Of a DNA stretch of 64,000 nucleotides, positions 48,168 through 57,975 are shown piece by piece; position 1 is the stretch's first letter; every line of letters starts with the position of its first letter. The stretch is from Chryseobacterium capnotolerans. Its GTDB lineage: Bacteria > Bacteroidota > Bacteroidia > Flavobacteriales > Weeksellaceae. The DNA lies in contig NZ_CP065589.1 in assembly GCF_021278965.1 (NCBI RefSeq), positions 1,245,001 to 1,309,000 on the forward strand. The letters are read 5' to 3'. The notes below the pieces were generated by a model, which was given only the letters and a program-made list of their open reading frames with translations, had not been told where the DNA came from and searched no databases. The position numbers and the translations under genes were made by a program.

Positions 48168-49556
48168 ATGAATTACGATATTATTGTCATTGGAAGTGGT
48201 CCTGGTGGATATGTTACTGCGATCAGAGCAGCACAATTGGGTTTCAAAACCGCAATTATCGAGAAAGAAAACTTAGGAGGAATCTGCCTTAACTGGGGAT
48301 GTATTCCAACCAAAGCTTTATTGAAATCTGCTCAGGTTTTTCATTATATCAACCATGCTGAAGATTATGGACTAAATAAAGTAGAAGCAAGCTTCGAATT
48401 CCCGAATGTAATTCAGAGAAGCCGTGGTGTTGCCAGCAAAATGAGCAAAGGAATCGAGTTCTTGATGAAAAAGAACAAGATTGACGTAATTCTGGGTACT
48501 GCAAAAGTACAGAAAGGTAAAAAAGTTTCTGTAACCGATAAAGAAGGTAAAGTAGTAGAGTATACTGCCAACCACATTATCATCGCTACAGGAGCTCGTT
48601 CAAGAGAATTACCAAACTTACCGCAAGATGGTAAAAAAGTAATTGGATACAGACAGGCATTATCTCTTCCTGAGCAGCCAAAATCTATGATCGTTGTAGG
48701 TTCTGGAGCAATCGGAGTAGAATTTGCTGATTTCTATAACACAATGGGAACTAAAGTAACTGTTGTTGAATTTATGCCAAATATCGTTCCAGTAGAAGAT
48801 GAAGAAATCTCTAAACATTTAGAGAAATCTCTGAAAAAATCAGGAATCGAAATCATGACCAACGCTTCTGTAGAAAGTGTAGATACAACAGGAGAAGGAG
48901 TAAAAGCTAACGTTAAAACGGCTAACGGAAACATTACTCTTGAAGCTGATGTTTTATTATCTGCTGTAGGTATTGCTGCTAACATCGAGAATATCGGTTT
49001 AGAAGAAGTAGGAATCCAGACAGATAAAGGTAGAGTTTTAGTAAACGAGTGGTATGAAACTTCAGTACCTGGTTACTATGCCATCGGTGATATTATCCCA
49101 ACTCAGGCGCTTGCTCACGTTGCCTCTGCAGAAGGAATCACTTGTGTTGAGAAAATCAAAGGAATGCATGTTGAGAAAATCGACTACGGCAATATCCCTG
49201 GATGTACTTACTGCCACCCTGAAGTAGCTTCTGTAGGTCTTACTGAAAAACAGGCTAAAGAAAAAGGATACGAAATCAAAGTAGGTAAATTCCCTCTTTC
49301 TGCAAGTGGTAAAGCTACTGCCAACGGAAATACAGACGGATTTATCAAAGTAATCTTTGATGCAAAATATGGTGAGTGGTTAGGATGTCACATGATTGGT
49401 GAAGGAGTAACAGATATGGTTGCTGAAGCAGTAGTTGCTAGAAAATTAGAAACTACAGGTCACGAAATCATTAAATCTATCCACCCGCACCCAACTGTTT
49501 CTGAAGCTATCATGGAGGCAGCAGCAGCAGCTTACGGTGAGGTGATTCACATTTAA
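48168..49556 (+). CDS. lpdA: dihydrolipoyl dehydrogenase (E3)
   Basis: 462 residues. FAD-binding start IVIGSGPGGYVTAIRAAQL, the redox-active disulfide Cys40 and Cys45 in GGICLNWGCIPTKALL, the NAD-binding VVGSGAIGVEFAD, and the C-terminal HPHPTVSEAIMEA with the catalytic His-Glu pair. It reoxidises the lipoyl groups of 2-oxoacid dehydrogenase complexes and can serve the fused E1 encoded at 17860. A TTG (48107) and a weak -7 element (48131) 24 bases apart lie upstream. Confidence 0.97.
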   Translation: MNYDIIVIGSGPGGYVTAIRAAQLGFKTAIIEKENLGGICLNWGCIPTKALLKSAQVFHYINHAEDYGLNKVEASFEFPNVIQRSRGVASKMSKGIEFLMKKNKIDVILGTAKVQKGKKVSVTDKEGKVVEYTANHIIIATGARSRELPNLPQDGKKVIGYRQALSLPEQPKSMIVVGSGAIGVEFADFYNTMGTKVTVVEFMPNIVPVEDEEISKHLEKSLKKSGIEIMTNASVESVDTTGEGVKANVKTANGNITLEADVLLSAVGIAANIENIGLEEVGIQTDKGRVLVNEWYETSVPGYYAIGDIIPTQALAHVASAEGITCVEKIKGMHVEKIDYGNIPGCTYCHPEVASVGLTEKQAKEKGYEIKVGKFPLSASGKATANGNTDGFIKVIFDAKYGEWLGCHMIGEGVTDMVAEAVVARKLETTGHEIIKSIHPHPTVSEAIMEAAAAAYGEVIHI

Positions 49557-49580
49557 CTAATATTTAGTCTGGATATAAAA

Positions 49581-50027
49581 ATGAAGAAATTTCTAACCAT
49601 TTCGAGCATTTTATACTTTGTTTTTACATATTCTCAGGAAGGAGACTTTAAATTTAAAGATAGACATTTTCCTGCTAAATATGTTTTAAAAGGCAGTAAT
49701 GATACTGTAAGAACAAGAGTCTTAAACATAGGAGTCTTTTCAAACAAAAAATATCATGCAGCCACTTATGTAGGAAGTGTTCTTACATTTTCTGAAAAAG
49801 GGGAAAGGAAACGTATCAAAGAATCTGATATTCAGTATATGGAAATTACAGATTTGGAAGGTGTTACAAGGAAACTTGTTTCTTCAGAACCTATTATTGG
49901 AAAAGATGTAGGACTTCTGGAAATATATGATGATGGAGAAAGAAATGGATATATGGACTACTTTAAACCTAGTTTGACTGGACCGGTAGCATCAAGATTT
50001 TATCCGAAAGACGAAAATAAGAAATAG
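49581..50027 (+). CDS. secreted protein of unknown function
   Basis: 148 residues with a signal peptide ending TYSQE. It is a small beta-rich protein with basic patches (RVLNIGVFSNKKYHAA, EKGERKRIKESD). I do not recognise a family. It starts 24 bases after lpdA and ends at a strong terminator, so it may be read from the lpdA promoter although it looks unrelated in function. Confidence 0.65.
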   Translation: MKKFLTISSILYFVFTYSQEGDFKFKDRHFPAKYVLKGSNDTVRTRVLNIGVFSNKKYHAATYVGSVLTFSEKGERKRIKESDIQYMEITDLEGVTRKLVSSEPIIGKDVGLLEIYDDGERNGYMDYFKPSLTGPVASRFYPKDENKK

Positions 50028-50029
50028 TA

Positions 50030-50062
50030 AAAAACCACAGATTTTTCTGTGGTTTTTCTTTT
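50030..50062 (+). terminator. rho-independent terminator
   Basis: AAAAACCACAG (50030-50040) pairs perfectly with CTGTGGTTTTT (50047-50057), and a T-rich tail follows. Confidence 0.92.
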
Positions 50063-50231
50063 TTAATAGAAGTTTAACAAGGTTCATTACTTAGCTCATA
50101 TTTCCCCCGTTTAATAGCCTCATGGTGAAATTCTGATTGTTATTGACGGCTTTGTGTTAAAATAATTCTAAATTCAGCATATTTATAAAAATTAACCTGA
50201 TTATATCAAGCTCTTTTCTTACATTTATTCT

Positions 50232-51032
50232 ATGAATTTTGAGAAAGTAGGACTTGTTTTGTCAGGTGGTGGTACCAAAGGCATTGCTCATGCAGGAGTA
50301 TTGAAATTCCTGAAGGAGAAAAATGTAGAAATAGATATTCTTTCCTGTTGTAGCGCAGGGTCTATTGTGGGATGCCTTCATGCCATAGGAAAAACTCCGG
50401 AAGAAATTCTGGATTTTTTCAATTCTGTGTATTTTTTTAACTGGAAGCACTTTGCATTCAATCAACCCGGATTGGTTTCTTCAATCATTTTCAGAAACTA
50501 TTTGAAACCAATTTTCCATGATATGAAATTGGGTGACCTAGATATTGAAGTGAAAATTGTAGCCACAGAGCTGGTAGGGGGAACACAAAAGATTTTTGAT
50601 AAGGATTTTGAGGTAGTAGATGCTATCATTGCCTCGTGTTCTATTCCTGGAATAACCACACCTTATATTATCGGAGATGAAATGTATTGTGATGGGGGAG
50701 TCCTGAACAATTTCCCGGCAGATATTATCAGAGATGACTGTGATAAACTTATAGGAGTATTCGTTTCACCGCCGAATGATGCTAAAATCAAAGATCTGAA
50801 TTCCATTAAAGCCATTGTTTCCCGTTCTTATGATCTTCTTTCCTATAGAATTGAAAAAGTGAAGTTTGATTATTGCGATTGGTTTATCTCTTCTCAAAAG
50901 CTATCCGCATACGGAACTTTCGAACGTGGAAAAGATCGTCTGGAGCAGATTTTTGATATTGGTTATACCGCAGCTAAAGAAAGCTATGATGACAGCCGTT
51001 TTCTTACAGAGTTAAGACAGGCCGGAACATAA
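50232..51032 (+). CDS. patatin-like phospholipase
   Basis: 266 residues. Oxyanion loop LSGGGTKGIAHAG at residues 10-22, nucleophile Ser41 in SCCSAGSIVG (the usual G-x-S-x-G has Cys in the first place), and the catalytic Asp in YCDGGVLNNFP. There is no signal peptide and no RssA-type extra domain, so it is a cytoplasmic or membrane-associated lipid acyl hydrolase. It stands alone. Confidence 0.92.
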   Translation: MNFEKVGLVLSGGGTKGIAHAGVLKFLKEKNVEIDILSCCSAGSIVGCLHAIGKTPEEILDFFNSVYFFNWKHFAFNQPGLVSSIIFRNYLKPIFHDMKLGDLDIEVKIVATELVGGTQKIFDKDFEVVDAIIASCSIPGITTPYIIGDEMYCDGGVLNNFPADIIRDDCDKLIGVFVSPPNDAKIKDLNSIKAIVSRSYDLLSYRIEKVKFDYCDWFISSQKLSAYGTFERGKDRLEQIFDIGYTAAKESYDDSRFLTELRQAGT

Positions 51033-51195
51033 TCTATAATAAAAAGCAGGAGCGCTGAAAGAGGGATGTTTGAGCTTAATGCAACTTAAATTCAGTCTTG
51101 TGCAAAATTTCAGTGATGTAAAATTTCTGAAAATTCATATCATAAAAATTTTCAACTTCTCTCTTCCAGCTTTCCTGCCGGAACTAAACTTTATA

Positions 51196-51633
51196 TTAAT
51201 TTTTAACTACCTGTGCGTCCTGACGTACAACTTCGGTATCATTCGTATCATAAACTACCAAAGTATAAGGAGCCTTCTTTGCAGAATTGGTAAGATAGTT
51301 TCTCCAAACCTGATAGCTATGGCCCTGATTATTAAAATTGAAATAATAATTTCCTCCGCTTCCATCTGGAATCAGCTCTCCATCGCTGATAATCATACTT
51401 GGCTTAGCTGTAATTTTTGAATTGGCATTCCAGGATTGGTACAGGTATTTACCATTGGGCTGCTTATCAATTCTGATCTTAAATTTCTTAGTCTTAATAA
51501 TTACTGTTTTAGGAACCTGCTGTAAAACAGTGTAGCAAATCGTGTTGCTTTTTGAAAATTCCGAAGTTTCTTTAGCCGAAACAAAAGAAAATTGAGCTAA
51601 AGAGAAAGCTCCTAATAAGAAGTACTTAATCAT
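51196..51633 (-). CDS. secreted protein of unknown function
   Basis: 145 residues from ATG 51633, which begins a normal signal peptide (MIKYFLLGAFSLAQFSFVSA); the frame is open nine codons further up. The mature part is beta-rich with KKFKIRIDKQPNGKYLYQSW and GGNYYFNFNNQGHSYQVWR. I recognise no family. Confidence 0.62.
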   Translation of the reverse strand: MIKYFLLGAFSLAQFSFVSAKETSEFSKSNTICYTVLQQVPKTVIIKTKKFKIRIDKQPNGKYLYQSWNANSKITAKPSMIISDGELIPDGSGGNYYFNFNNQGHSYQVWRNYLTNSAKKAPYTLVVYDTNDTEVVRQDAQVVKN

Positions 51634-51830
51634 ATTGCAATGGTTATTGGTTAATGTCAAAATCCATCAAATATGAAGCCATTGTTGTGGGAGTGAAAAA
51701 AAATAGGCTGTTGATTTTGTTTTTAAGAAATCTTTCACCACATTATTTAAAAAAGAATTAGATTTCTACAAGATGACAAAACTGGGTGAAAACAATGTTT
51801 ATCATTTCGTAGAAATCTCAAAGATATATT

Positions 51831-52538
51831 TTAAATTTTTTCAACAGCAGTATAACTTGCGAAAGCTTCCTCTAAGCTGTTAAACTTCCCTTTAAATTCA
51901 TCAATCGGACAGTCCTGGAGAATATTCCCTTTGTGAATAAGGATAACCCTGGAACAAAGCGCTTCTACCTCCTGCATAATATGCGTGGAAAGTAAAACTG
52001 TCTTCTGTTGTCCGATTTCTTTGATTACATTTCTGATTTCCAGGATCTGGTTAGGATCCAGTCCGTTGGTAGGCTCATCCAGAATTAATAGATCAGGCTG
52101 ATGGATAATGGCCTGGGCCAATCCTACACGCTGTTTATATCCTTTTGAAAGCTGACCGATTCTTTTTGATTTTTCCGGAGTAATTCCTACCAATTCGATA
52201 ACTTCATCTACTTTAGATTCAGGAATTTTGTGAATATTTGCTACAAACTGAAGGTATTCCTTTACATACATTTCCAGGTAAAGCGGATTGTTTTCCGGAA
52301 GAAATCCTATTTTTTTCTTGCTTTCAATCTCATGTTGAGTAATGTTGAGACCATTAAAAATAATCTCCCCTTCATCAATTCTCAATGCCCCAACAATAGA
52401 TTTCATCAGCGTGGATTTTCCAGCTCCATTAGGCCCCAGAAGACCAATGATTTCATTTTTATCAATAGAAATGTTGATATTGTTTAAGGCAGTCTGTTCC
52501 CCAAATTTCTTAGTTAGATTCTTTATCTGAAGCGGCAT
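51831..52538 (-). CDS. ABC transporter ATP-binding protein, GldA-like
   Basis: 235 residues. Walker A LLGPNGAGKST, Q-loop region LPENNPLYLEMYV, signature QLSKGYKQRVGLA, Walker B LLILDEPTNGLDPNQ, and H-loop STHIMQEVEAL. The 'NNPLYLEMYV' and 'THIMQEVEALC' blocks are those of the GldA-type ATPases associated with gliding and T9SS organisms, but this protein is about 60 residues shorter than typical GldA. No permease gene adjoins it. Substrate unknown. Confidence 0.88.
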   Translation of the reverse strand: MPLQIKNLTKKFGEQTALNNINISIDKNEIIGLLGPNGAGKSTLMKSIVGALRIDEGEIIFNGLNITQHEIESKKKIGFLPENNPLYLEMYVKEYLQFVANIHKIPESKVDEVIELVGITPEKSKRIGQLSKGYKQRVGLAQAIIHQPDLLILDEPTNGLDPNQILEIRNVIKEIGQQKTVLLSTHIMQEVEALCSRVILIHKGNILQDCPIDEFKGKFNSLEEAFASYTAVEKI

Positions 52539-52569
52539 AATTTTTAATGTCTTTCTGCAAAAATAAAAT

Positions 52570-52597
52570 AAAAAAACTCATTCGATGGAATGAGTTT
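52570..52597 (-). terminator. rho-independent terminator of the 52619-53176 gene
   Basis: AAACTCATTC (52574-52583) pairs with GAATGAGTTT (52588-52597). Read on the minus strand, the T-rich tail follows. Confidence 0.85.
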
Positions 52598-52618
52598 CGC
52601 AATATTTATAAATTATAA

Positions 52619-53176
52619 TTATTTTTTTTGTTTTTTCTTAGCACCGGAAGCCGGAGTAGTGGTAGAAGCGGTACTTGCACCTCCTTTTTTTCCATCCTGA
52701 TTGATACCGGGAGTCTTATCATACATGGCATATTTACCATTTGTTCTTCCGAAAACCTTATCAACCTGTTTTTGAGTTAAAAACTGTGATTTTCCCACAT
52801 ATTTTCTATTCTTATTGATATACTGAATAAACTGTACAGTGGGCTGGCCATAGTTTTTCTCGTAATGCAGTTCGATGATATCGTTGGGAAGTTCCAATAC
52901 GATATTTTCTTCAGGATTAGAGATGAAGCCATCCATAATGAGTTTGTAAAGTCCTGAAACGTCCCCGTTCAGATTTTGAAATGAAAAAGCTCGGATTGTA
53001 TTCAGGTTGCTGGTGTTCAGGTCCTGATAATTGACAGTATATTTGTCTTCCTTTTTATATAAACCAACAGAGTTGTCTTTGCCGATTTCCACCAAACTTT
53101 CATTTTTCAATACTTTAATCTGAGAGAAAACTGAAATACCGAACATACATGTAATAAGTAGAATTATTTTTCTCAT
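52619..53176 (-). CDS. secreted protein of unknown function with Lys-rich tail
   Basis: 185 residues with a signal peptide (MRKIILLITCMFGISVFSQ). A mixed alpha/beta body follows, then a low-complexity tail of Gly, Ala, Ser and Thr ending in GAKKKQKK. No family recognised. The tail could be a surface-attachment or nucleic-acid-contact element, but this is a guess. Confidence 0.62.
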   Translation of the reverse strand: MRKIILLITCMFGISVFSQIKVLKNESLVEIGKDNSVGLYKKEDKYTVNYQDLNTSNLNTIRAFSFQNLNGDVSGLYKLIMDGFISNPEENIVLELPNDIIELHYEKNYGQPTVQFIQYINKNRKYVGKSQFLTQKQVDKVFGRTNGKYAMYDKTPGINQDGKKGGASTASTTTPASGAKKKQKK

Positions 53177-53557
53177 GGAATGAAATTTTAATGTTTTAGA
53201 TATTGGCGCACATAAACTTACAAATAAAACGGCTAAAAAACAATTTTATTCGCTTTAGCAAAAGTAATACTTTTTTTTAATATTGATAAGAAATGAACAG
53301 ATAGGGACAGGCTCTTTTGGCTTTGTATAAGGGCTTGTGGGACAGTTTTTTATTTCTTTACGATGAAAAATATCTCCACTTGTCTCTAGGTGGTATTTAG
53401 ATAAATGTAATAGTGTAATAGGTTGATAAACAGAGTGAAAATTATTGATTTGAAGAAGTAGTCTCAAAAAATTAAAATAAATGCTAAAATGATCATTGAA
53501 AAGTAAAAAAATATAGGCAGAATATTGAAAATCGGGTTATAAAATATTAATAAACAG
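53177..53557. other. 380-bp spacer, no gene seen
   Basis: AT-rich. Short open frames here have no protein-like composition. No clear hairpin. Confidence 0.35.
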
Positions 53558-53827
53558 CTATAAAAGTCTGTTTTTTGAGAATGTGGATATAAAGTTCTCA
53601 AATTTCTGCCGATAACTCCTTCCCACGGGTATCTTATAGGTTCCAAGGTGAATTTCATGATTATTAAAAGCGGTAACGAATTCTGTATTGATCATAAATG
53701 ACCGGTGAATTCTTATAAAGCCTTTTGATGCTAAAAGAAGTTCCAGATCTGTTATTTTATTCTTTGAAATAAAATTTTCGGTTGTAGATAAGGTTATTTT
53801 AACGTCATTTCCCTGGCTTTCAAGCAA
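53558..53827 (-). pseudogene. LytTR DNA-binding domain remnant
   Basis: 89 residues that begin inside a LytTR domain (LESQGNDVKITLS, then RIHRSFMINTEFVTAF and IPVGRSYRQKF). The first 15 or so residues of the domain, and any receiver or membrane part, are missing. The frame is preceded by a TGA and could start only at a TTG. The preceding small membrane frame runs into it with an 8-base overlap and, one base shifted, would read FILIAESQGND, so the two may be one broken gene or the product of a deletion. Confidence 0.6.
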
Positions 53828-53954
53828 TCAAAATGAAAGCGATAATGATTGTAGCTGCAGACCACAATACTTTTTGACGTTTTGGGAGCTTTAACTTGGA
53901 TATAAAGAACGTAATCAGAGCAATGATAATAATAACAATGAAAAGGATCCCCAT
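53820..53954 (-). CDS. possible small two-helix membrane protein
   Basis: 44 residues: MGILFIVIIIIALITFFIS, a basic turn (KLKLPKRQK), then a second helix (WSAATIIIAFILIA). Such small 2-TM proteins are common, and the basic loop is typical. It starts 39 bases after the serine hydrolase gene on the same strand and overlaps the LytTR remnant. It may be the N-terminal piece of a larger broken gene. Confidence 0.45.
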   Translation of the reverse strand: MGILFIVIIIIALITFFISKLKLPKRQKVLWSAATIIIAFILIA

Positions 53955-53993
53955 TTGTAGTATTTTATATTTTCTATGCTGTCAGTCAGAAAA

Positions 53994-55025
53994 CTATTTT
54001 GAAGTCATACTTTTTAGGACCACATTTTTAATAGCGGCTTCCTGAAAGCTCCAGTGTTCACTGTTTCGAGGCATTTGATTTTCAAGAATAACCAAACTGG
54101 TATCTGTTGACGGGAAGTATACATTAAGACAGGTAAAGCCATCACCAAGTCCTGTCACTGCATAATAATTAAGTCCAGACTCTTTGATGAACCTGATGTT
54201 GTATCCGAATCCCATGCTTTCTTTTCCAAAGACATTGTGTTGAGAGAATGTAGACGGAGTCAGAATCAGTTTTTGAAATTGAGGTGAAAGAAGTTCTCCC
54301 TTGAACAATGCCTGATCCCATTTTGCAAGATCCTCCACTGTAGAAACAATTCCTGCAGCAGGTACAATATCATCATTTAAAAATGAACGATCTACCTTTT
54401 CAAACTGATTATTTTCACTTCTATACCCTGGAACCAGAGCTTGATTATCTGTACTGTTATACACAAATGTTTTCTCCATCTTTATTTTCTTAAAAAGGGA
54501 GTTAGCGAGCTCTGTGAAGCTTTTTCCGGTTGTATTTTGAAGGATTTTCCCTAACAGCATATAAGACAGATTCCCATATTTAAACTGTGAGCCAGCTTTA
54601 AAAATAGCTGGTTTCTCTAGGTCTGTAATTCCATGGGTATGGTTCAAAAGATGGTGTATGGTAATGGTATCTGCCCAGGATTGGGTAAGTGTTGGGAGAT
54701 ATTTTTTTATCGGAGTCTGGAGGTTAAGTTTACCCTTTTCAGCAGCCTGTACAATCAAAACAGCGGTGACTTGTTTAGAATTCGACATAATTTCAAACTG
54801 ATCGTCGGTTTTTAAGGCTGTCTTTTTCTCAAAATCCTTATATCCATTTGCCTTCAGGTATTTTGTTTTTCCATTTTGAGAGACTAAAACCACTCCGTTG
54901 AACTTCAATGGGGTAGAAGAAGTGATAATACTGTCAATTTTTTTCGAATAAGGAGCTGCTTTTTGTGCCTTTACAGAAACAGAGAGTAATGCTGAAATGG
55001 CAAGGATAAGAAATAATCTGGGCAT
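53994..55025 (-). CDS. secreted serine hydrolase, class C beta-lactamase fold
   Basis: 343 residues from ATG 55025, which begins a signal peptide (MPRLFLILAISALLSVSVKA). The frame is open 31 codons further, but that part overlaps the true end of the upstream beta-lactamase gene. Motifs: Ser81-x-x-Lys84 in MSNSKQV and Tyr-Gly-Asn in KYGNLSY. It belongs to PF00144 like the gene at 7845. It starts 4 bases after the restored stop of the class A beta-lactamase, so the two are an operon. Confidence 0.85.
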   Translation of the reverse strand: MPRLFLILAISALLSVSVKAQKAAPYSKKIDSIITSSTPLKFNGVVLVSQNGKTKYLKANGYKDFEKKTALKTDDQFEIMSNSKQVTAVLIVQAAEKGKLNLQTPIKKYLPTLTQSWADTITIHHLLNHTHGITDLEKPAIFKAGSQFKYGNLSYMLLGKILQNTTGKSFTELANSLFKKIKMEKTFVYNSTDNQALVPGYRSENNQFEKVDRSFLNDDIVPAAGIVSTVEDLAKWDQALFKGELLSPQFQKLILTPSTFSQHNVFGKESMGFGYNIRFIKESGLNYYAVTGLGDGFTCLNVYFPSTDTSLVILENQMPRNSEHWSFQEAAIKNVVLKSMTSK

Positions 55026-55029
55026 GGAT

Positions 55030-55925
55030 TTATTTTTTATAATAGTCATACGCTGCTTTGGCAATATCTGCAATGATGGCTTCTGAATTTTCAAATGTTT
55101 CATAAGTATCATGTACAAAAACAGCTATATAGATTCTTTTTTATCTGAAAGTTCAATAATTCCATAATCATTAATGGCTCCCGTCATTCCTTCTTTATTG
55201 GTGAATGAGGTTCCGGTACGGTGGGCCACTTTAACATCTTTGGGTAGCTTACCTTTAAGTCTTTTGATTCCGGTTGCATTATTCAGCATGGCTGTATATA
55301 GCCATTTTGTATGTTCCTTGTTCAGTATTTTCCCAGTGTAGAAACGTTCTAGGAGTCTGATAGCTTCGTTGGGAGTGATGGTATTGATAAATTGTGAATC
55401 CCAATCCTTATGCATGCCTTCTTCATCATTTTTAATGACAATATCTTTACTGTTAATGAAATTCTGAACATCATCAGGACCTCCGATGAGTCTTAGCAGG
55501 ATATCTGTCAAGTTATTATCACTGTATACAACCATCCACTGAAGGCAGTCTTCAAGGCTTAGTTCAATGTTTCCTTCCGGGTATTTGTCTTTAAACGGAC
55601 TGTAGGTGTCCTCAAGAAGTTCTTCTTTCTTGATGTAGATTTTTTGCTGCAAAGAAAGTTCACCTTTCTCCACTTTATGAAGAACAGCTAATGCTACAGG
55701 AAATTTGAACGTACTGAGCATGGGAAGTGGTTTATTGCCATTGATCTGGGTGACTTCCTTTTTAAGAGTTCCAGCTGTTAAAATAGATACTCCTACATCT
55801 GCTTTTTTATGAGCAAGAATGGTTTCAATTATTTTTTTGAATGCCGGATTGGTGTTGTTTTGTGAAAACAAAGGGAGATATAAAAATAAGATAAATAGAG
55901 TAAGAATGATTTTCTTTGACTTCAT
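55030..55925 (-). CDS. bla: class A beta-lactamase (subclass A2, CGA/CIA-like), frameshifted near the end
   Basis: Signal peptide (ending PLFSQ) and the class A motifs: Ser71-x-x-Lys74 in LSTFKF, Ser135-Asp-Asn137 in YSDNNLTD, Glu168/169 region in NDEEGMHKDW, and Arg236-Thr-Gly238 in HRTGTSF. The layout fits the chromosomal extended-spectrum enzymes of Chryseobacterium. The frame stops at 55125 (266 residues). One base back from A6 (complement of 55137-55142) it reads on as RIYIAVFVHDTYETFENSEA to TAA at 55030, the expected last strand and helix. If real, the loss would inactivate the enzyme; assembly error is more likely. Confidence 0.85.
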
Positions 55926-56496
55926 TTTATATGGTTATTTGGAAAAGTTTTGGATTTCCAAATATATGCATTTCTCGTATCTTTTTTTGATTTGAGGTCA
56001 ACAATTTTATCCATCAGAAACCTTCGATAAGAGATATCTGAAATGAATCTGTTCTTTGTCAATTTTATCAGTACCGAATAGTTAAAAACGGTAAAGGAAT
56101 AGCTGCTGCAAAGAGTATTATTTTATTCAATATCTTTTAATGGAAAAATGTAAATAAACCTTTTCTTTGGTTCATTTGTAGCTTTGAATTGGGATTTAAA
56201 AATGAATTTTGGCTGTGTTTTTTGAGGTTAAAATATCTGTTTTACAGATTATGATGAGACAAAATCAGGTACTACAAGGTCTTGTTCTGGTTTTATTTCT
56301 TTGATTATTTTAAATTGAAACTGTTTTTTAAATAATTGATTATCATTTGTTTTGTTCTATTGATTTTGTAGTGAGGGATATTTGTAGGATGTGTTTTTTC
56401 TGTAGGATGTATCTGTTTTGTTATTTTCGTTAAACTTTTCAGCAAAATATAATATCAGATTATTTTTATGATTGAATTTTTATTTGTAATTAATTT
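55926..56496. other. 570-bp divergent spacer
   Basis: Very AT-rich, no gene seen. GTAGGATGT occurs twice (about 56383 and 56401). TAGCTTTG at 56179-56186 fits a -7 box, but no matching TTG stands at the right distance. It presumably holds promoters for both neighbouring genes. Confidence 0.35.
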
Positions 56497-57975
56497 ATGA
56501 TAGGTCTAGATTCCCTAAAGAGTGTATATTTTATAATAAGTATATTCAGCTTCTTTCTTTTTAATAGTTGTACGGGAGGTAATCTGTCTGTGAACAATTT
56601 TGATTACCCGCTGCTTCACGAAAATGAAGTATTGAGGCTTGCTGGTAATTATGGTAAATGTATGCTGCTGAATGAAGAATATCTCCAAAAAGCTCAGAAA
56701 GATGGTTATCGTGATGGGCAGGCTCTTTGCTACATTAATATGTCAAATATATCTGTAAGTATTGGAAACTATAAGAAGGGCCTTGTGCTTTTAAAAAAAG
56801 CAGAAGCGATTCTCCAGGAATCAAAAAATGAGGCTCTTAAAGCAAAACTTTTTCAGGAATATGGTCAGCTGAGTAAGGTGACAGGATTGTATAATAATGC
56901 ATTAAAATTCAATTCTAAGGCGCTTTATTATACCCGGAAATGCCCGCTTCAGGACAAAAGAAGCTACTTTCTAAACAGAGTTTTTTCAAATAGAGGGGAT
57001 TTTTTATCAGAAACAGGAAGGAAAGATTCTGCACTTATCTATTTTCACCAGGCAAAAGGAGTTATCAATACTCCATTGATTAATTGCTTACTTGCCAAGT
57101 ATCACTTACTTTATACAGGGCGTGTTGATTCTACAAAATTATATGTTGGCAGATCACTGGAGCTAATTAAGAAGGATACAATACAGTTGGATGCCCAAAA
57201 AGGAATGGTGTATAGAGTTGCAGGAGATTATTATAAAGGTCAGGGTGATTATGCTGAAGCACAAGTCTTTTATCAGAAAGCACTTGATGTTTTTTTAGAT
57301 ACTAAAAGAGCTTATAATGTTCCTTTTATCTATCAGTCCATAGCTGAGGCTTATAAAGGAATGGGAAATAAGGAAAAGGAAATTGAATTTGAAAATAAAT
57401 ACCTGGATGCGAAAGCTAAGCAGTCTGATGATCAGAATGAAACGGTAAATCTTTTGATTGATAAAGTACTGTCGGAGAAAGAAAATGATGTTGAGGTTTT
57501 TAAACTGAAATTATTTGCGGGTTCAACTATACTGATATTAATTCTGGTGATTGTTTTCGCATTGAAATACAAAAAAATGAAGAATAAAAAGAGCCAGTTA
57601 AAAGAGGAAACCACTATTTTAAAAACTCAAACAGAGCTCTTGACGAACGAAACCGAAGTTTTAGCCAGTAAAGTGAATGAAAGTTTTAGTGATCTTGTTC
57701 AGCTTGCTAAAAGAAACGACTCGGCCTTTCTTACCCGCTTTCAGGAGGTGTATCCGGATTTTATAGAGAAATTATTGGATATAAACGAAGACTTATCAGG
57801 GGCAGATCTGCATTTGTGTGCTATGATAAAACTGAATTTCAGTTCCAAAGAAATCGCTGCTTATATGTCTATACTGCACAAATCTGCACAGCAGAAAAAG
57901 TACAGATTAAGAAAAAAACTTAATGTTCCGAGCGATCAGGATCTTTATGTATTCTTTCAGGGACTAGACTCCTGA
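56497..57975 (+). CDS. TPR-repeat membrane protein with C-terminal LuxR-like HTH
   Basis: 492 residues. A hydrophobic start with FFLFNSC (lipobox-like), TPR repeats from about 45 to 310 (ALCYINMSNISVSIGNYKKG; GDYYKGQGDYAEAQVFYQKA), one membrane helix at about 345-362 (STILILILVIVFALKYKK), a coiled coil, then a C-terminal domain (FLTRFQEVYPDFIEKLL; LNFSSKEIAAYMSILHKSAQ; KYRLRKKLNVPS) that is a LuxR/GerE-type helix-turn-helix. Such one-component membrane regulators are typical of Bacteroidota. The neighbouring surface protein gene is a plausible target. Confidence 0.83.
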   Translation: MIGLDSLKSVYFIISIFSFFLFNSCTGGNLSVNNFDYPLLHENEVLRLAGNYGKCMLLNEEYLQKAQKDGYRDGQALCYINMSNISVSIGNYKKGLVLLKKAEAILQESKNEALKAKLFQEYGQLSKVTGLYNNALKFNSKALYYTRKCPLQDKRSYFLNRVFSNRGDFLSETGRKDSALIYFHQAKGVINTPLINCLLAKYHLLYTGRVDSTKLYVGRSLELIKKDTIQLDAQKGMVYRVAGDYYKGQGDYAEAQVFYQKALDVFLDTKRAYNVPFIYQSIAEAYKGMGNKEKEIEFENKYLDAKAKQSDDQNETVNLLIDKVLSEKENDVEVFKLKLFAGSTILILILVIVFALKYKKMKNKKSQLKEETTILKTQTELLTNETEVLASKVNESFSDLVQLAKRNDSAFLTRFQEVYPDFIEKLLDINEDLSGADLHLCAMIKLNFSSKEIAAYMSILHKSAQQKKYRLRKKLNVPSDQDLYVFFQGLDS

